From Pseudomonas caspiana (GTDB lineage: Bacteria > Pseudomonadota > Gammaproteobacteria > Pseudomonadales > Pseudomonadaceae): DNA of 64,000 nucleotides. The stretch spans positions 293,421 to 357,420 of the forward strand of contig NZ_LOHF01000003.1 of assembly GCF_002158995.1 (NCBI RefSeq), in the 5' to 3' direction. The position numbers were made by a program, and so were the translations under genes. Shown piece after piece: positions 1 through 9,536 of the stretch. Each line of letters starts with the position of its first letter. Within the stretch, counting starts at the first letter, position 1. The notes under the pieces were generated by a model. The model saw nothing but the letters and a program-made list of their open reading frames with translations, was not told where the DNA came from and did not search any database.

Positions 1-33
1 TCGCGGCCTCGCGGTGCTCGTGCGCTCCTACAG
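1..33. repeat. Right half of a REPIN (cut by window start)
   Basis: The first 33 bases match the right arm of the REPINs at 43797-43885 and 59619-59715 (atcgcggcctcg, then ggtgctcgtgcgctcctaca). The left arm would lie outside the window. It marks the gap in front of the first gene. Confidence 0.75.
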
Positions 34-89
34 GGTCCGTGTTTGCAGCGCGACAGCACCTCATTCCATTGTTTATCTAGCGAGTCTCA

Positions 90-1019
90 ATGAAATCCAT
101 AGCACTCCTCTTCGCAAGCCTCCTTGGCCTTGCATCGGCCCACTCTGCCTTGGCGGCCGACCCGCAAACTCTGCGCGTAGGCTATCAGAAAGGCTCCATC
201 GCCCTGGTGATCGCCAAGGAAAAAGGCCTGCTGGAAAAACGCTTTGCCGACACCAAAATCCAGTGGATCGAATTTCCCGCCGGTCCGCAGATGCTTGAAG
301 CGCTGAACATCGGCGCGCTGGACCTGGGCTCCACCGGCGATATCCCGCCACTGTTCGCCCAGGCGGCCGGCGCTGATCTGGTCTACGTCGGTGCCGAGCC
401 TGCCAAGCCCGCCGCAGAAACCATCCTGGTCCGCAAGGACAGTCCGCTGCAAAGCGTGGCCGACCTGAAGGGCAAGAAAGTCGCCTTCCAGAAAGGCTCC
501 AGTTCCAACAACGTCTTGTTGCGAGCACTGAACAAAGCCGGGTTGAGCTTCAAGGATATCCAGCCGATCTACCTCACCCCCGCCGATGCTCGCGCCGCCT
601 TTGAGCAAGGCAGTGTCGATGCCTGGGCAATCTGGGACCCTTACGCCTCGCTGGCCCTGATCGAAGGCCACAGCCGTCTGCTGGCCGACGGCACAGGATT
701 GGGTTTGTCTGGCCCGATCTACAGCACACGTCGCGACTACGCCAATCAGTACGCAGACTTTGTTCACGCCGTGCTGGAAGAACTCACCGCCGCCGAAGCC
801 CTGACCCGCAGCCAGCGTCAACAGAGCATCGACATTCTGACCGGCTCCATGGGTCTGCCGGAGCCGGTGATTACCCGCTACCTGGACAACCGGCCACCAT
901 CGCCAATCCTGCCGGTAGACGCCAAAATCATCGCGGCGCAACAGGCGACTGCCGATCTGTTTTTCCAGAACAAATTGCTGCCGAAAAAGATCAACGTCGA
1001 AGAAGCTGTCTGGAAATAA
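90..1019 (+). CDS. Sulfonate-type ABC transporter substrate-binding protein (SsuA family)
   Basis: Periplasmic binding protein of the aliphatic-sulfonate/nitrate/taurine type, 309 aa. A signal peptide of about 22 residues ends in Ala-Leu-Ala before ADPQTLRVGYQKG, and the mature start (R-V-G-Y-Q-K) is typical of SsuA. Two family hallmarks follow: a hydrophobic segment around LDLGSTGDIPP and the DAWAIWDPY element that closes the ligand lobe. No permease or ATPase follows directly; tauABC is next, so the partners are either upstream of the window or one of the ssuBC-type pairs at 13232-16694. The ligand is probably a sulfonate or sulfate ester, but the sequence does not settle which. Confidence 0.85.
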   Translation: MKSIALLFASLLGLASAHSALAADPQTLRVGYQKGSIALVIAKEKGLLEKRFADTKIQWIEFPAGPQMLEALNIGALDLGSTGDIPPLFAQAAGADLVYVGAEPAKPAAETILVRKDSPLQSVADLKGKKVAFQKGSSSNNVLLRALNKAGLSFKDIQPIYLTPADARAAFEQGSVDAWAIWDPYASLALIEGHSRLLADGTGLGLSGPIYSTRRDYANQYADFVHAVLEELTAAEALTRSQRQQSIDILTGSMGLPEPVITRYLDNRPPSPILPVDAKIIAAQQATADLFFQNKLLPKKINVEEAVWK

Positions 1020-1041
1020 CGTTCGTATTTGCGGGGCGGCA

Positions 1042-1072
1042 TATGAGCGATCCCTCAGCGAAATCGCTCATA
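1042..1072. promoter_or_regulatory. Perfect inverted repeat upstream of tauA
   Basis: TATGAGCGAT (1042-1051) and its exact complement ATCGCTCATA (1063-1072) are separated by 11 nt, in the 144-bp gap between the first binding-protein gene and tauA. There is no T-run after the stem, so it is a weak terminator candidate. It could equally be an operator or a leader hairpin for the tau operon. The following AT-rich stretch (about 1080-1120) is a plausible promoter. Confidence 0.4.
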
Positions 1073-1163
1073 AGCTAATGCAAAAAGGTTATTTATTTAG
1101 AGTTTCTTAGATCATTTAGTCTCCAATCTCAGCCAGTCCCCGGCCAGCCTGATTCGGAGCTTC

Positions 1164-2144
1164 ATGATGAAACTGCACTTCCCTCTTCGCCTTCTGGTGG
1201 CGCTGTCGCTGACTGGCGCTTCATATCTGGCCCAAGCTGCGGACTTCACCGTCGCCTATCAGACCACCGTTGATCCGGCCAAAGTCGCCCAGGCCGATAG
1301 CGTGTATGAAAAAGCCACCGACTCGAAAATCTCCTGGCGTAAATTCGAAAACGGCGCCGACGTCATCACGGCCATTGCGTCCGGCGATGTGCAGATTGGC
1401 TACCTCGGCTCCAGTCCTTTCACCGCTGCTGCGACCCGCAAGCTGCCGGTTGAAACCTTCCTGATCGCGACACAGATCGGTGCAGCCGAGGCGCTGGTTG
1501 CGCGCAATGGTTCGGGGATCAACTCACCTCAGGATCTGATCGGCAAAAAAATCGCCGTGCCGTTCGTTTCAACGGGTCACTACAGCCTGCTGGCCGCGCT
1601 GAAACACTGGAATATCGACCCGTCGAAAGTCACCATTCTCAACCTCGCACCACCGGCCATCGCCGCCGCCTGGAAACGCGGTGACATCGACGCCACCTAC
1701 GTTTGGGACCCGGCGCTGGGTGTTGCCAAGGAAACCGGCAAAGTGCTGATCACTTCCGGTGAACTGGCCAAGGTTGGCGCACCGACGTTCGACGCATGGA
1801 TCGTGCGCAAGGACTTCGCCGACAAGCACCCTGAAATCGTCAAATCCTTTGCCAAAGTCACCCTCGACGCCTACGCCGACTACCGCAAGGACCCGACCGC
1901 CTGGCTGGCCAAGTCCAGCAACGTCGACAAGCTGGTGAAGCTATCCGGCGCGAAAACCTCGGACATCCCAGGCCTGCTGCAAGGCAACGTCTACCCGCTG
2001 GCCGCAGACCAAAGCGCCCTGCTCGGCGCACCGACCATCGACGCTGTGACCAAGACCGCAGCGTTCCTCAAGGAGCAAGGCAAGGTCGATGCAGTACTGG
2101 CTGATTACGCGCCTTACGTCAGCGACAAATTCATTACCCAATAA
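1164..2144 (+). CDS. tauA: Taurine ABC transporter, periplasmic binding protein TauA
   Basis: Binds taurine in the periplasm and delivers it to TauBC. It is 326 aa, with a signal peptide of about 25 residues ending in Ala-Gln-Ala and a mature start [20 protein letters not shown] like TauA. It keeps the [12 protein letters not shown] and [10 protein letters not shown] elements. Two ATGs stand in tandem; GGAG at 1156-1159 is better spaced (7 nt) for the second (1167) than for the first. tauB, tauC and tauD follow on the same strand, which makes the assignment firm. Expression is expected under sulfate limitation (CysB control in the family); no CysB site is claimed here. Confidence 0.93.
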   Translation: MMKLHFPLRLLVALSLTGASYLAQAADFTVAYQTTVDPAKVAQADSVYEKATDSKISWRKFENGADVITAIASGDVQIGYLGSSPFTAAATRKLPVETFLIATQIGAAEALVARNGSGINSPQDLIGKKIAVPFVSTGHYSLLAALKHWNIDPSKVTILNLAPPAIAAAWKRGDIDATYVWDPALGVAKETGKVLITSGELAKVGAPTFDAWIVRKDFADKHPEIVKSFAKVTLDAYADYRKDPTAWLAKSSNVDKLVKLSGAKTSDIPGLLQGNVYPLAADQSALLGAPTIDAVTKTAAFLKEQGKVDAVLADYAPYVSDKFITQ

Positions 2145-2158
2145 GCGGAGTTCAGACA

Positions 2159-2950
2159 ATGGCTTTGCTCAAACTGGAGCGCATCAGCGCACAGTATCCC
2201 GGCGCGACCGAGCCGGTGCTGGCGGATATTTCCCTCAGCCTCGGCCCCCGGCAATTGCTGGTGGCACTGGGTCCGTCGGGCAGCGGCAAAACCTCGCTGC
2301 TGAATCTGATTGCCGGTTTCGTGCCGCCCAGTGCTGGCAGCATCAGCCTCGACGGCACGCCAGTAAACGGGCCGAGTGCCCAGCGCGGCGTGGTGTTTCA
2401 GGACGATGCATTGCTGCCCTGGCAGGACGTATTGACCAACGTCGCGTTCGGCCTGCAACTGGCCGGTGTGCCGCGTGATCAGCGCGAAGCCAAGGCCAGA
2501 GAAATGCTCGCACTGGTGGACCTCGCCGGTTTCGACCAACGCCAAATCTGGCAGCTCTCTGGCGGCCAGAAGCAGCGGGTTGGCCTGGCGCGTGCGCTGG
2601 CGGCTGATCCCCGTGTGCTGCTGATGGATGAGCCGTTTGGCGCACTGGATGCGTTCACTCGCGAACAGATGCAGGAACTGCTGCTGCAAGTCTGGCAGCG
2701 CACGGCCAAGCCGGTGTTCCTGATCACCCACGACATCGAAGAAGCCGTGTTCCTCGCCACCGACCTGATTCTGCTGGCACCGAATCCGGGGCATATTGCC
2801 GAACGTCTGCAGCTGGACTTCGGGCAACGTTATGCCGCTGGAGAGTCGGCCCGCGCGATCAAGTCTGACCCAAGGTTCATCGACACCCGGGAACAGGTAC
2901 TGGCCAGCGTGTTTTCCCAACGCGGCGTTTCCCGGGAGCAACACGCATGA
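2159..2950 (+). CDS. tauB: Taurine ABC transporter ATPase TauB
   Basis: Energises taurine uptake. It is 263 aa with a complete ABC set: Walker A GPSGSGKT (residues 38-45), Q-loop in FQDDALLPW, signature [15 protein letters not shown], Walker B VLLMDEP, D-loop GALDAFTR and H-loop ITHDIEEA. The start is 14 nt after the tauA stop with GGAG upstream. The gene overlaps tauC by ATGA (2947-2950), which implies translational coupling. Confidence 0.95.
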   Translation: MALLKLERISAQYPGATEPVLADISLSLGPRQLLVALGPSGSGKTSLLNLIAGFVPPSAGSISLDGTPVNGPSAQRGVVFQDDALLPWQDVLTNVAFGLQLAGVPRDQREAKAREMLALVDLAGFDQRQIWQLSGGQKQRVGLARALAADPRVLLMDEPFGALDAFTREQMQELLLQVWQRTAKPVFLITHDIEEAVFLATDLILLAPNPGHIAERLQLDFGQRYAAGESARAIKSDPRFIDTREQVLASVFSQRGVSREQHA

Positions 2951-3783
2951 GCAGTTACGAATTACAGAACACCACGACCGACGCCGTTAAAGCTGTCGCC
3001 GCGCCTGTGCGCTGGAGCCTCAGCACCCGCGCAATCAGCGTGCTGACGCTGGTTGTGCTGTTGGTCGCGTGGTGGGCAGTAACGGCTGCGGCGTTTATCG
3101 AACCATTGTTTCTTCCGCCGCCCTCGGCTGTGCTGGAAAAAGCCTGGCTATTGATGACCACCGGCTACATGGACTCCACGCTCTGGCAGCACTTGGGGGC
3201 GAGTTTGCAACGCATCGGCCTGGCGCTGTTGGTCGCCGTACTCACGGCCATTCCGGTGGGTATCGCCATTGGCCGCAACCGCATCGCCCGTGGCATCTTC
3301 GACCCGCTGATCGAGTTCTACCGCCCTATCCCGCCGCTGGCTTATTTGCCGCTGATCGTGATCTGGTGCGGCATCGGCGAGTTCTCCAAGGTGCTGCTGA
3401 TTTACCTGGCGATTTTCGCCCCCATCGCCATCTCCACCGCGACGGGCGTGCGCACCGTTGACCCGACCAGACTGCGCGCCGCGCAATCCTTGGGTGCGAC
3501 TCGCTGGCAGCTGATTCGCCACGTGATCCTGCCCAGCGCCCTGCCGGAAATCCTCACCGGCGTACGTATCGGGCTGGGTGTCGGCTGGTCCACGTTGGTC
3601 GCCGCCGAACTGATCGCGGCGACCAGCGGCTTGGGCTTCATGGTTCAGTCCGCAGCACAGTTTCTAGTGACCGATGTCGTGGTGTTGGGAATCCTCGTCA
3701 TCGCTCTGATCGCCTTTGCCATGGAGATGGGCTTGCGCGCGCTGCAACGCAAGCTGGTGCCGTGGCATGGGCAGAGTCATTGA
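2947..3783 (+). CDS. tauC: Taurine ABC transporter permease TauC
   Basis: Inner-membrane channel subunit, 278 aa, of the BPD_transp_1 family. A first membrane helix lies at about residues 26-47. The EAA loop, where TauB docks, is recognisable in the stretch [20 protein letters not shown], followed by the hydrophobic [24 protein letters not shown] overlap with tauB. Confidence 0.94.
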   Translation: MSSYELQNTTTDAVKAVAAPVRWSLSTRAISVLTLVVLLVAWWAVTAAAFIEPLFLPPPSAVLEKAWLLMTTGYMDSTLWQHLGASLQRIGLALLVAVLTAIPVGIAIGRNRIARGIFDPLIEFYRPIPPLAYLPLIVIWCGIGEFSKVLLIYLAIFAPIAISTATGVRTVDPTRLRAAQSLGATRWQLIRHVILPSALPEILTGVRIGLGVGWSTLVAAELIAATSGLGFMVQSAAQFLVTDVVVLGILVIALIAFAMEMGLRALQRKLVPWHGQSH

Positions 3784-3809
3784 GACCCATAGCGACAATG
3801 ATGCTTTGT

Positions 3810-3898
3810 GCGGTGCTTGCCAGCGATAAACGATAACGCGGTGTGCCTTCAATCCGCATCTCATGCATCGTCGGAATGCCGCCGAGACCAAGCACCGC
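3810..3898. repeat. Degenerate REP-like inverted repeat between tauC and tauD
   Basis: The arms gcggtgcttg (3810-3819) and caagcaccgc (3889-3898) are perfect complements 69 nt apart, followed by ctcccacag, the usual outer end of local REPs. It fills the unusually long 158-bp tauC-tauD gap and could uncouple tauD from tauABC. Confidence 0.55.
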
Positions 3899-3941
3899 TC
3901 CCACAGGGTTTGTGCACCAGCAAAAACTTGGAAATACCAAC

Positions 3942-4775
3942 ATGCCTATCCAGATCTCCCCCCTAAGCCCTGCCCTCGGCGCTCAGATAAGCGGCGTTGA
4001 TTTGAGCCAGGAACTGACTCACGAACAACGCGGTGCCATCGAGCAGGCGTTGCTCAAGCATCAGGTGCTGTTCTTTCGCAATCAGCCACTGACACCCCGA
4101 CAACAAGCCCGGTTTGCCGCCAGTTTTGGGGATCTGCACATTCACCCGATCTACCCGAATGTGCCAGAACAACCCGAGGTACTGATCCTCGATACCGCCG
4201 TTACCGATGTACGCGATAACGCCATCTGGCACACCGACGTCACGTTCCTGCCAACCCCCGCGCTGGGCGCGGTGCTCAGTGCAAAACATTTGCCCGAGTA
4301 CGGTGGCGACACGTTGTGGGCCAGCGGCATCGCCGCCTACGAGGCGTTGTCACTGCCCTTGAAAACGCTGCTCGAAGGGCTGACCGCGACGCACGATTTC
4401 ACCCGCTCATTTCCGTTGGCGCGCTTCGGCACCACACCTGAAGACATTGCCCGTTGGGAACAGACCCGCCGCCAATATCCGCCGATCTCGCACCCGGTGA
4501 TTCGCACGCATCCGGTCAGTGGCCGCAAATCGCTGTTCGTCAACGACGGCTTCACATCCCGTATCAACGAGCTGAGCGAGACAGAAAGTGCGGCGCTTCT
4601 GGCCTTCCTGTTCAGCCACGCGACCCGGCCGGAGTTCACCATTCGTTGGCGCTGGCAGGCCGATGACGTGGCCTTCTGGGACAACCGCGTCACTCAGCAT
4701 TACGCCGTGGACGACTACCGGCCGCAGCGCAGAGTCATGCACCGGGCGACGATTCTGGGCGACGTGCCGGTTTGA
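3942..4775 (+). CDS. tauD: Taurine dioxygenase TauD
   Basis: Fe(II)/2-oxoglutarate dioxygenase that converts taurine to sulfite and aminoacetaldehyde; 277 aa. Every catalytic and taurine-contacting residue known from E. coli TauD is present at a constant offset of -2: iron ligands H97, D99, H253; 2OG-binding R264; taurine-binding R268; pocket residues H68, Y71, N93, S156, F157, F204. The ATG at 3942 is chosen because [16 protein letters not shown] is the usual family N terminus; a longer in-frame extension from 3843 runs through repeat sequence and is unlikely. Confidence 0.96.
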   Translation: MPIQISPLSPALGAQISGVDLSQELTHEQRGAIEQALLKHQVLFFRNQPLTPRQQARFAASFGDLHIHPIYPNVPEQPEVLILDTAVTDVRDNAIWHTDVTFLPTPALGAVLSAKHLPEYGGDTLWASGIAAYEALSLPLKTLLEGLTATHDFTRSFPLARFGTTPEDIARWEQTRRQYPPISHPVIRTHPVSGRKSLFVNDGFTSRINELSETESAALLAFLFSHATRPEFTIRWRWQADDVAFWDNRVTQHYAVDDYRPQRRVMHRATILGDVPV

Positions 4776-4776
4776 C

Positions 4777-5448
4777 TCAGAGGTCGCAACCGGCAGCCAA
4801 TAAAGCATTCAGCACCCAGCTGCGGTCGTTACGCTCTTCGGCGATGGATTGCAGTTTTGACTGCTCAGCCAGGTGTCTGGCACTGGCCAGTTCATACACG
4901 GCATCGACCTGATCGAACGGCACGCACAGCACCCCGTCCGGGTCGCCAACAATCAGGTCTCCGGGCTCAATCACCATGCCGTCGATGGCAATCGGCACGT
5001 TGATTTCGCCCGGGCCATTCTTGTACGGCCCTCGATGAGTCACACCACGGGCATACACCGGAAAGTCGCTGGCGGCGATGCTCGCCGTATCACGCACAGC
5101 GCCGTTGATGACGACTCCGGCCAATTGCTTTTTCTGAGCGAAGGCGAGCATCAACTCGCCGATCAATGCGTTGGTCAGATCCCCACCGCTATCGACCACG
5201 ATGACATCGCCGGGCTCGGCGATGTTCAGCGCGTAATGCAGCATCAGGTTGTCGCCAGGCCGACACTTGACCGTCAGTGCAACCCCGAGCAGCGCCCCGC
5301 CGCGATGATAAGGCCTTAACCCCGCACCACCCGCCGTCATGCGCTGCATGGAATCACTGATATTGGCCACCGGCAGATTCCGGTAACGCTCGACCTGCTC
5401 CGCCGTCACCGCACACTGGCGGGTGAGAACTCTGAAGCCTATGGGCAT
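4777..5448 (-). CDS. RraA-family protein, probable 4-hydroxy-4-methyl-2-oxoglutarate/oxaloacetate-type aldolase
   Basis: 223 aa of the RraA/HMG-aldolase fold. The family elements are seen: a G-E-L segment after GDLTNAL, the catalytic Arg-Asp in VINGAVRDTASI, and GDPDGVLCVP near the C terminus. Non-RraA members cleave 4-carboxy-4-hydroxy-2-oxoadipate-type substrates or decarboxylate oxaloacetate, with a divalent metal. It is tail-to-tail with tauD (1-bp gap), and the next leftward genes behind it are a binding protein and a porin. The physiological substrate cannot be read from the sequence; RNase E inhibition (true RraA) is unlikely in this context. Confidence 0.75.
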   Translation of the reverse strand: MPIGFRVLTRQCAVTAEQVERYRNLPVANISDSMQRMTAGGAGLRPYHRGGALLGVALTVKCRPGDNLMLHYALNIAEPGDVIVVDSGGDLTNALIGELMLAFAQKKQLAGVVINGAVRDTASIAASDFPVYARGVTHRGPYKNGPGEINVPIAIDGMVIEPGDLIVGDPDGVLCVPFDQVDAVYELASARHLAEQSKLQSIAEERNDRSWVLNALLAAGCDL

Positions 5449-5520
5449 GTTGAATATTCCTGTTCTTTTTTCTACCAGTGCGCCCCTGACACCACGCTAT
5501 CGCGCAGCAAACAGAATCGT

Positions 5521-5582
5521 TGCAGGAGCTGCCGCAGGCTGCGATCGCGGTTGCGGAATGCTTTCGCAGCCTTCGGTAGCGC
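5521..5582. repeat. REPIN, gctgcc family
   Basis: The left arm tgcaggagctgccgcaggct and the right arm tcgcagccttcggtagc form an imperfect palindrome in the gap between the binding-protein stop and the RraA-family start. It is the same family as 16761-16832. Confidence 0.7.
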
Positions 5583-5615
5583 TTACAGAATCGTGTCTAT
5601 TCAGTAGCTGAAGAT

Positions 5616-6434
5616 TTATTCATCGCGATACTTCTCATGCAACGCCAGCAGCCCTTGTGAGGGGATCATGCCGTTGCGTTTGCCGGTTTCGATCAGCCAG
5701 CCGCTGCGATGCCATTCACGAACGATGGCGTCGATTTTGCCCTGAACATCGTGTTCACCCTTGCGCACCCAGATAACCGATTGCAGTGGATCACGGTCTG
5801 CCGGCAGCGGGATTTCGTAGTCGGCCCACTCCGGGTTGGCCAACAACGCCTGCAAGGTCGGGCTGACATGCACCGCCGCCACGCAGCCATTGCCACGCAA
5901 GGACAGCAGCGATTCGGACTGACTGCGGAACGCCTTGATTTCAGCGCCATAGGTGCCGCGCAGCCAGTTGATGAAATTGCTCCCCTGAGACACGCACACC
6001 GGCTTGCCACGCAAGTCTTCCCATCGCTTGATGCCCGCGTCCTTGCGCATCAAGGCAACGGCGGCAATTTCCTCATAAGGAGTCGGTACGTAATCAAGCA
6101 TTTTGGCCCGATCCGGGGTGAGGTTCATGTTGGCGATCAGGATGTCGACCTTGCCCTGCTGCAGGAACTGCACACGGCTGGGCGCCAACACCGGGACCAT
6201 GTCCACTTTCACACCCAGGCCGTCGGCGACGCCTTGGGCCAGTTCGACGTTGTAGCCCTTCGGTTCGCCGGTGGCAGGGTCCAGAGTGCCGAAGGGCAAA
6301 CCGCTGACCATGATCCCGACGCTGATGACATGGCGCTGCTGAATCTTGTCCAGCGTCGCATCGGCGTGAGCGACACTGACGCCCGCCAGGAACGCGGCAC
6401 CGATCAACAATGAAGTAACGGTTTTTTTGTACAT
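5616..6434 (-). CDS. Family 3 (amino-acid-type) ABC substrate-binding protein, orphan
   Basis: 272-aa periplasmic protein. A signal peptide of about 24 residues ends in Val-Ala-His-Ala; the SBP_bac_3 elements are GYNVELAQGVADGLG, VDILIANMNLTPDRAKMLDY and LRGKPVCVSQGSN. There are two cysteines in the second lobe. No permease or ATPase is adjacent; the neighbours are an OprD porin (upstream, same strand, 19-bp gap) and the RraA-type aldolase. It may deliver an organic acid or amino acid to a transporter elsewhere, or act as a sensor. Confidence 0.85.
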   Translation of the reverse strand: MYKKTVTSLLIGAAFLAGVSVAHADATLDKIQQRHVISVGIMVSGLPFGTLDPATGEPKGYNVELAQGVADGLGVKVDMVPVLAPSRVQFLQQGKVDILIANMNLTPDRAKMLDYVPTPYEEIAAVALMRKDAGIKRWEDLRGKPVCVSQGSNFINWLRGTYGAEIKAFRSQSESLLSLRGNGCVAAVHVSPTLQALLANPEWADYEIPLPADRDPLQSVIWVRKGEHDVQGKIDAIVREWHRSGWLIETGKRNGMIPSQGLLALHEKYRDE

Positions 6435-6453
6435 GACAGGTCACCTCAAGGGA

Positions 6454-7770
6454 TTAAAACAACGCCAGGGAATAGCTGACGATGAAGCGGTTCTGGTCCT
6501 GATCGCGCTGAGCGTCGACGCCCGAGCGCAAGGCTGCGTTGCGCCAGGTAAGGCCCAGACCCTTGAACGTACCGGTCGGCACCACATAGCTGACGCTCAG
6601 GTCACGTTCCCACTCGTGCCCCGCGCCTGCCGCTTTGATGTTGCTGCCACGCAGATATGAAATAGAACTCTTCAGGCCCGGCACACCAATTTCAGCAAAG
6701 TCGTAGCCGTATTGACTGACCCAGGTTTGTTCACCGGCGCGCTGGAATTTGCCGATCTGCTTGTTGGTAATCAGATACGCCGTCGCGCCGTCGCCCTGAT
6801 TGAGGAAAGGGAAATCACTGTTGCCGTTGACCTGCTGATAGCCCGCACTGAGTGCATGCCCTCCCAGGCTATAAGTGAACAACGCGCTCCAGGTGCGGTT
6901 ATCTACTTCACCCGAGGTGCCGGGCCGCCCGGAAGCGCGATAACCCGCCAGTCGTCCTTCCTGACTGGCGTTCTTGCCGTCCGAATCACTGAGGAAGTAA
7001 CGCAGATCGGTTTTCAATTTGCCCGCTGGCAACTCTAGGTTGTGGGTCAGGCCGAAGAAGTGCTGGGTGTAGAAGTCTTGCAGATTGCCGTAGTAATACT
7101 GCGCCAGCAGGTCCTTGCTGATCCGGTAATCCGCGCCACCGTAATAGAACGCATTGCTGCGCTGACCGCTGCGGCTATTGGCGCCGGAAATGGACAGCGA
7201 ATCTGCACTGGTGGAATTCCGACCTTTGGCGTGTTCAAGCTTGCCGCCGATCAACGTCAGATTGGTGAATTCCTTGCTGGTGATCTGCCCGCCTTCGAAA
7301 GTCTGTGGTAGCAGGCGACCGTCGTTGTAGGTCACGACCGGCAACTTGGGTTGCAAAGTACCCAGGCGCAATTCGGTTTTCGACACACGAATCTTGCCCG
7401 TCAACCCCAGACTGCCAAACTGATCGACCGCACGATTATCGCTGTCACTCGGGAACACTGCGCCACCGGAAGCACTGCCAGAGTTGTAAGCTGTGCCTTT
7501 CCCCGAATCCAGTTTTATGCCGACCAGCCCTAACGCATCGACACCCACGCCGACAACACCCTGAGTAAAGCCTGAGGTGTAATCAATAATAAAGCCCTGT
7601 CCCCACTCCTCCTGTTTTGACGGTTCGGCCGTCCCGTCCCGATTATCACCATTGAAATAATAGTTGCGGGCCGTCACCGTCGCCTTACTGCCTTCAATAA
7701 AACCTGCCGCAGCTGCCTGTTGTGCAAACAGACCCGCCGCCACAGCGGCCGTCAGTGTTGACTTGAACAT
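6454..7770 (-). CDS. OprD-family outer-membrane porin
   Basis: 438 aa with a signal peptide (ends about residue 22, QQAAAAG) and a predicted 18-strand barrel whose last residue is Phe (YSLALF), the outer-membrane assembly signal. OprD-family marks: GFIEGSKATVTARNYYFN at the mature N terminus, EWGQGFIIDYTSGFTQG, and DLLAQYYYGNLQDFY. Members are substrate-selective channels for amino acids, peptides or organic acids. It is transcribed with the binding protein and RraA-type aldolase, suggesting uptake and breakdown of one small carboxylate. Confidence 0.92.
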   Translation of the reverse strand: MFKSTLTAAVAAGLFAQQAAAAGFIEGSKATVTARNYYFNGDNRDGTAEPSKQEEWGQGFIIDYTSGFTQGVVGVGVDALGLVGIKLDSGKGTAYNSGSASGGAVFPSDSDNRAVDQFGSLGLTGKIRVSKTELRLGTLQPKLPVVTYNDGRLLPQTFEGGQITSKEFTNLTLIGGKLEHAKGRNSTSADSLSISGANSRSGQRSNAFYYGGADYRISKDLLAQYYYGNLQDFYTQHFFGLTHNLELPAGKLKTDLRYFLSDSDGKNASQEGRLAGYRASGRPGTSGEVDNRTWSALFTYSLGGHALSAGYQQVNGNSDFPFLNQGDGATAYLITNKQIGKFQRAGEQTWVSQYGYDFAEIGVPGLKSSISYLRGSNIKAAGAGHEWERDLSVSYVVPTGTFKGLGLTWRNAALRSGVDAQRDQDQNRFIVSYSLALF

Positions 7771-8110
7771 TTAACAATCCTTGATTAACCAGACACTTCA
7801 GGATCGGCCTCAGACAAACAGCCTGTACACCCCGACCTAGAGGCCCCGCACGCTAATCATCCAACCTTGTAAAACGAAATACTCAGATCACATAAGCCTA
7901 TAACTCAACCCGTTATAAGCTTCTGCCAAACGCCTATAAGTAGTAAAACCTTGGACTGCGCAATACACGCCAAAACTTAAATCATTTAATTGATTAACAA
8001 GCGTGATATATCCCTGCAGATCGGTAATATAAGTTCACTTGCGGATAACCGTATGATGTTTGCAAAGATGAGTGAGTTGCCTCTTTCAAGTGATCTGGAC
8101 AATAAACACC
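7771..8110. promoter_or_regulatory. Divergent promoter region with an operator-like palindrome
   Basis: A 340-bp AT-rich gap between oprD-like (leftward) and the FMN oxidase (rightward). It contains AAGCCTATAAC (7894-7904) and GTTATAAGCTT (7912-7922), an 11-bp inverted repeat with one mismatch and a 7-nt spacer. A further cctataag half-site lies at about 7933-7940. No gene is seen. No regulator gene is adjacent, so the factor would act in trans. Confidence 0.45.
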
Positions 8111-9340
8111 ATGTCGACCCTGCCAAACGCCACAGCCCCCTCACGCTCCGCGCCAGCCCACCCAGGCAATGCAATGAAGAAGCTGCTGCGTCTGGATGAC
8201 TTCGAAGCGGCAGCACAGAAACATCTGCCCCGACCGATCTTCGGCTATGTAGCAGGTGCCGTTGAAGACAACGTTTCGCTGAAGTGGAACCGGGCGGCGT
8301 TTCAAGACTATGGCTTCGTACCCCGTGCGCTGGTGGACATTTCACGACGCACGTTGACGACAGAACTGTTCGGCCACCGCTATGCCGCGCCGTTCGGCAT
8401 TGCACCCATGGGCATCAGCGCGCTATACGCCTATCGCGGCGATCTGATCCTGACTCAGGCAGCTGCCGCCACGAATGTGCCAATGATCATGAGCGGCTCG
8501 TCATTGATACCGCTGGAAGATGTGGCCAAAGCCAATCCGCATGCCTGGTTTCAAGCCTACCTGCCGGGAGACGAAGCCAACATCATCGCCCTGGTGCAGC
8601 GAGTCGAAAAAGCTGGTTTCAAAACCCTGGTAATCACGGTTGATGTGCCGGCGCCGGCCAATCGCGAAAACAATCTGCGTGCGGGTTTTTCCACTCCATT
8701 GCGACCAGGCTTACGTTTGGCCTGGGACGGAATCAGTCACCCCAAATGGCTGTTCGGCACATTCTTCAAGACACTGCTCAAACACGGCATGCCGCACTTT
8801 GAAAACAACTACGCCCATCGCGGCGTGCCGATTGTTTCGTCAAATGTGGCTCGGGATTTCGCACCGCGCGGTCATTTGAACTGGGAACATTTCAAACTGA
8901 TCCGCAAGCAGTGGCCCGGCACGCTGATCATCAAGGGCATTCTGCACAAAGGGGATGCGATCAAGGCCCTTGAGTACGGTGCAGACGGCATCATTGTCTC
9001 CAACCACGGCGGTCGTCAGCTGGACGGTGCCATCTCGCCTTTGCACGTTTTGCCGGACATCGTCGAAGCCTGCCCGGGCATTCCAGTGATGTTCGACAGT
9101 GGCGTGAGACGCGGTACCGATGTAATCAAGGCGCTGGCGCTGGGTGCGCGTTTCGTCTTTGTCGGTCGGCCGTTTGCCTTCGCCGGATCGGTGGCCGGGC
9201 AATCCGGTGTAGAACATGCGATCAAGCTGCTCCATGATGAGGTATCACGAGACATGGCCATGCTCGGGGTCTGCTCGATTCCGGAAATCGGACCACACCT
9301 GTTGCTTCGCAAACAGGCGTCAGGTTTCACGGCGATTTGA
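8111..9340 (+). CDS. FMN-dependent 2-hydroxyacid oxidase/dehydrogenase (LldD/glycolate-oxidase family)
   Basis: Oxidises an (S)-2-hydroxyacid to the 2-keto acid using FMN. 409 aa from ATG 8111; GTG 8072 and ATG 8174 are alternatives, and the homologous region begins at MKKLLRLDDFE (8174). The catalytic motif SNHGGRQLDG carries the base His299. FMN/phosphate-binding segments DSGVRRGTDVIKALALGA and VFVGRP are intact. The N-terminal LDDFEAAAQKHLP and FGYVAGAVEDN are classic family marks. The place among sulfonate genes suggests a hydroxylated carboxylate or sulfonate rather than plain lactate, but this is inference. Confidence 0.88.
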   Translation: MSTLPNATAPSRSAPAHPGNAMKKLLRLDDFEAAAQKHLPRPIFGYVAGAVEDNVSLKWNRAAFQDYGFVPRALVDISRRTLTTELFGHRYAAPFGIAPMGISALYAYRGDLILTQAAAATNVPMIMSGSSLIPLEDVAKANPHAWFQAYLPGDEANIIALVQRVEKAGFKTLVITVDVPAPANRENNLRAGFSTPLRPGLRLAWDGISHPKWLFGTFFKTLLKHGMPHFENNYAHRGVPIVSSNVARDFAPRGHLNWEHFKLIRKQWPGTLIIKGILHKGDAIKALEYGADGIIVSNHGGRQLDGAISPLHVLPDIVEACPGIPVMFDSGVRRGTDVIKALALGARFVFVGRPFAFAGSVAGQSGVEHAIKLLHDEVSRDMAMLGVCSIPEIGPHLLLRKQASGFTAI

Positions 9341-9536
9341 TCCCCCTCATAAAAAATTCTGAACACTGATCATGAAGCGATGTATACATGCAATATCTTT
9401 ATAATAACCTTAGGTCAAAATAGAATTTCACAGCTCGCTTCTATAGCCATATGTTGCAGGCACGGATTCAGGTTTCGGAATGATCCATCCCCGACACCTC
9501 CCCCTTATACGGTATGACTACAAGAAGGAGCTGTTC

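Noticed and set aside
87..941. Long antisense frames opposite the transport genes (for example 87-941 and 2114-2944)
   Set aside because: Typical shadows of GC-rich coding sequence, low-quality composition and no RBS.
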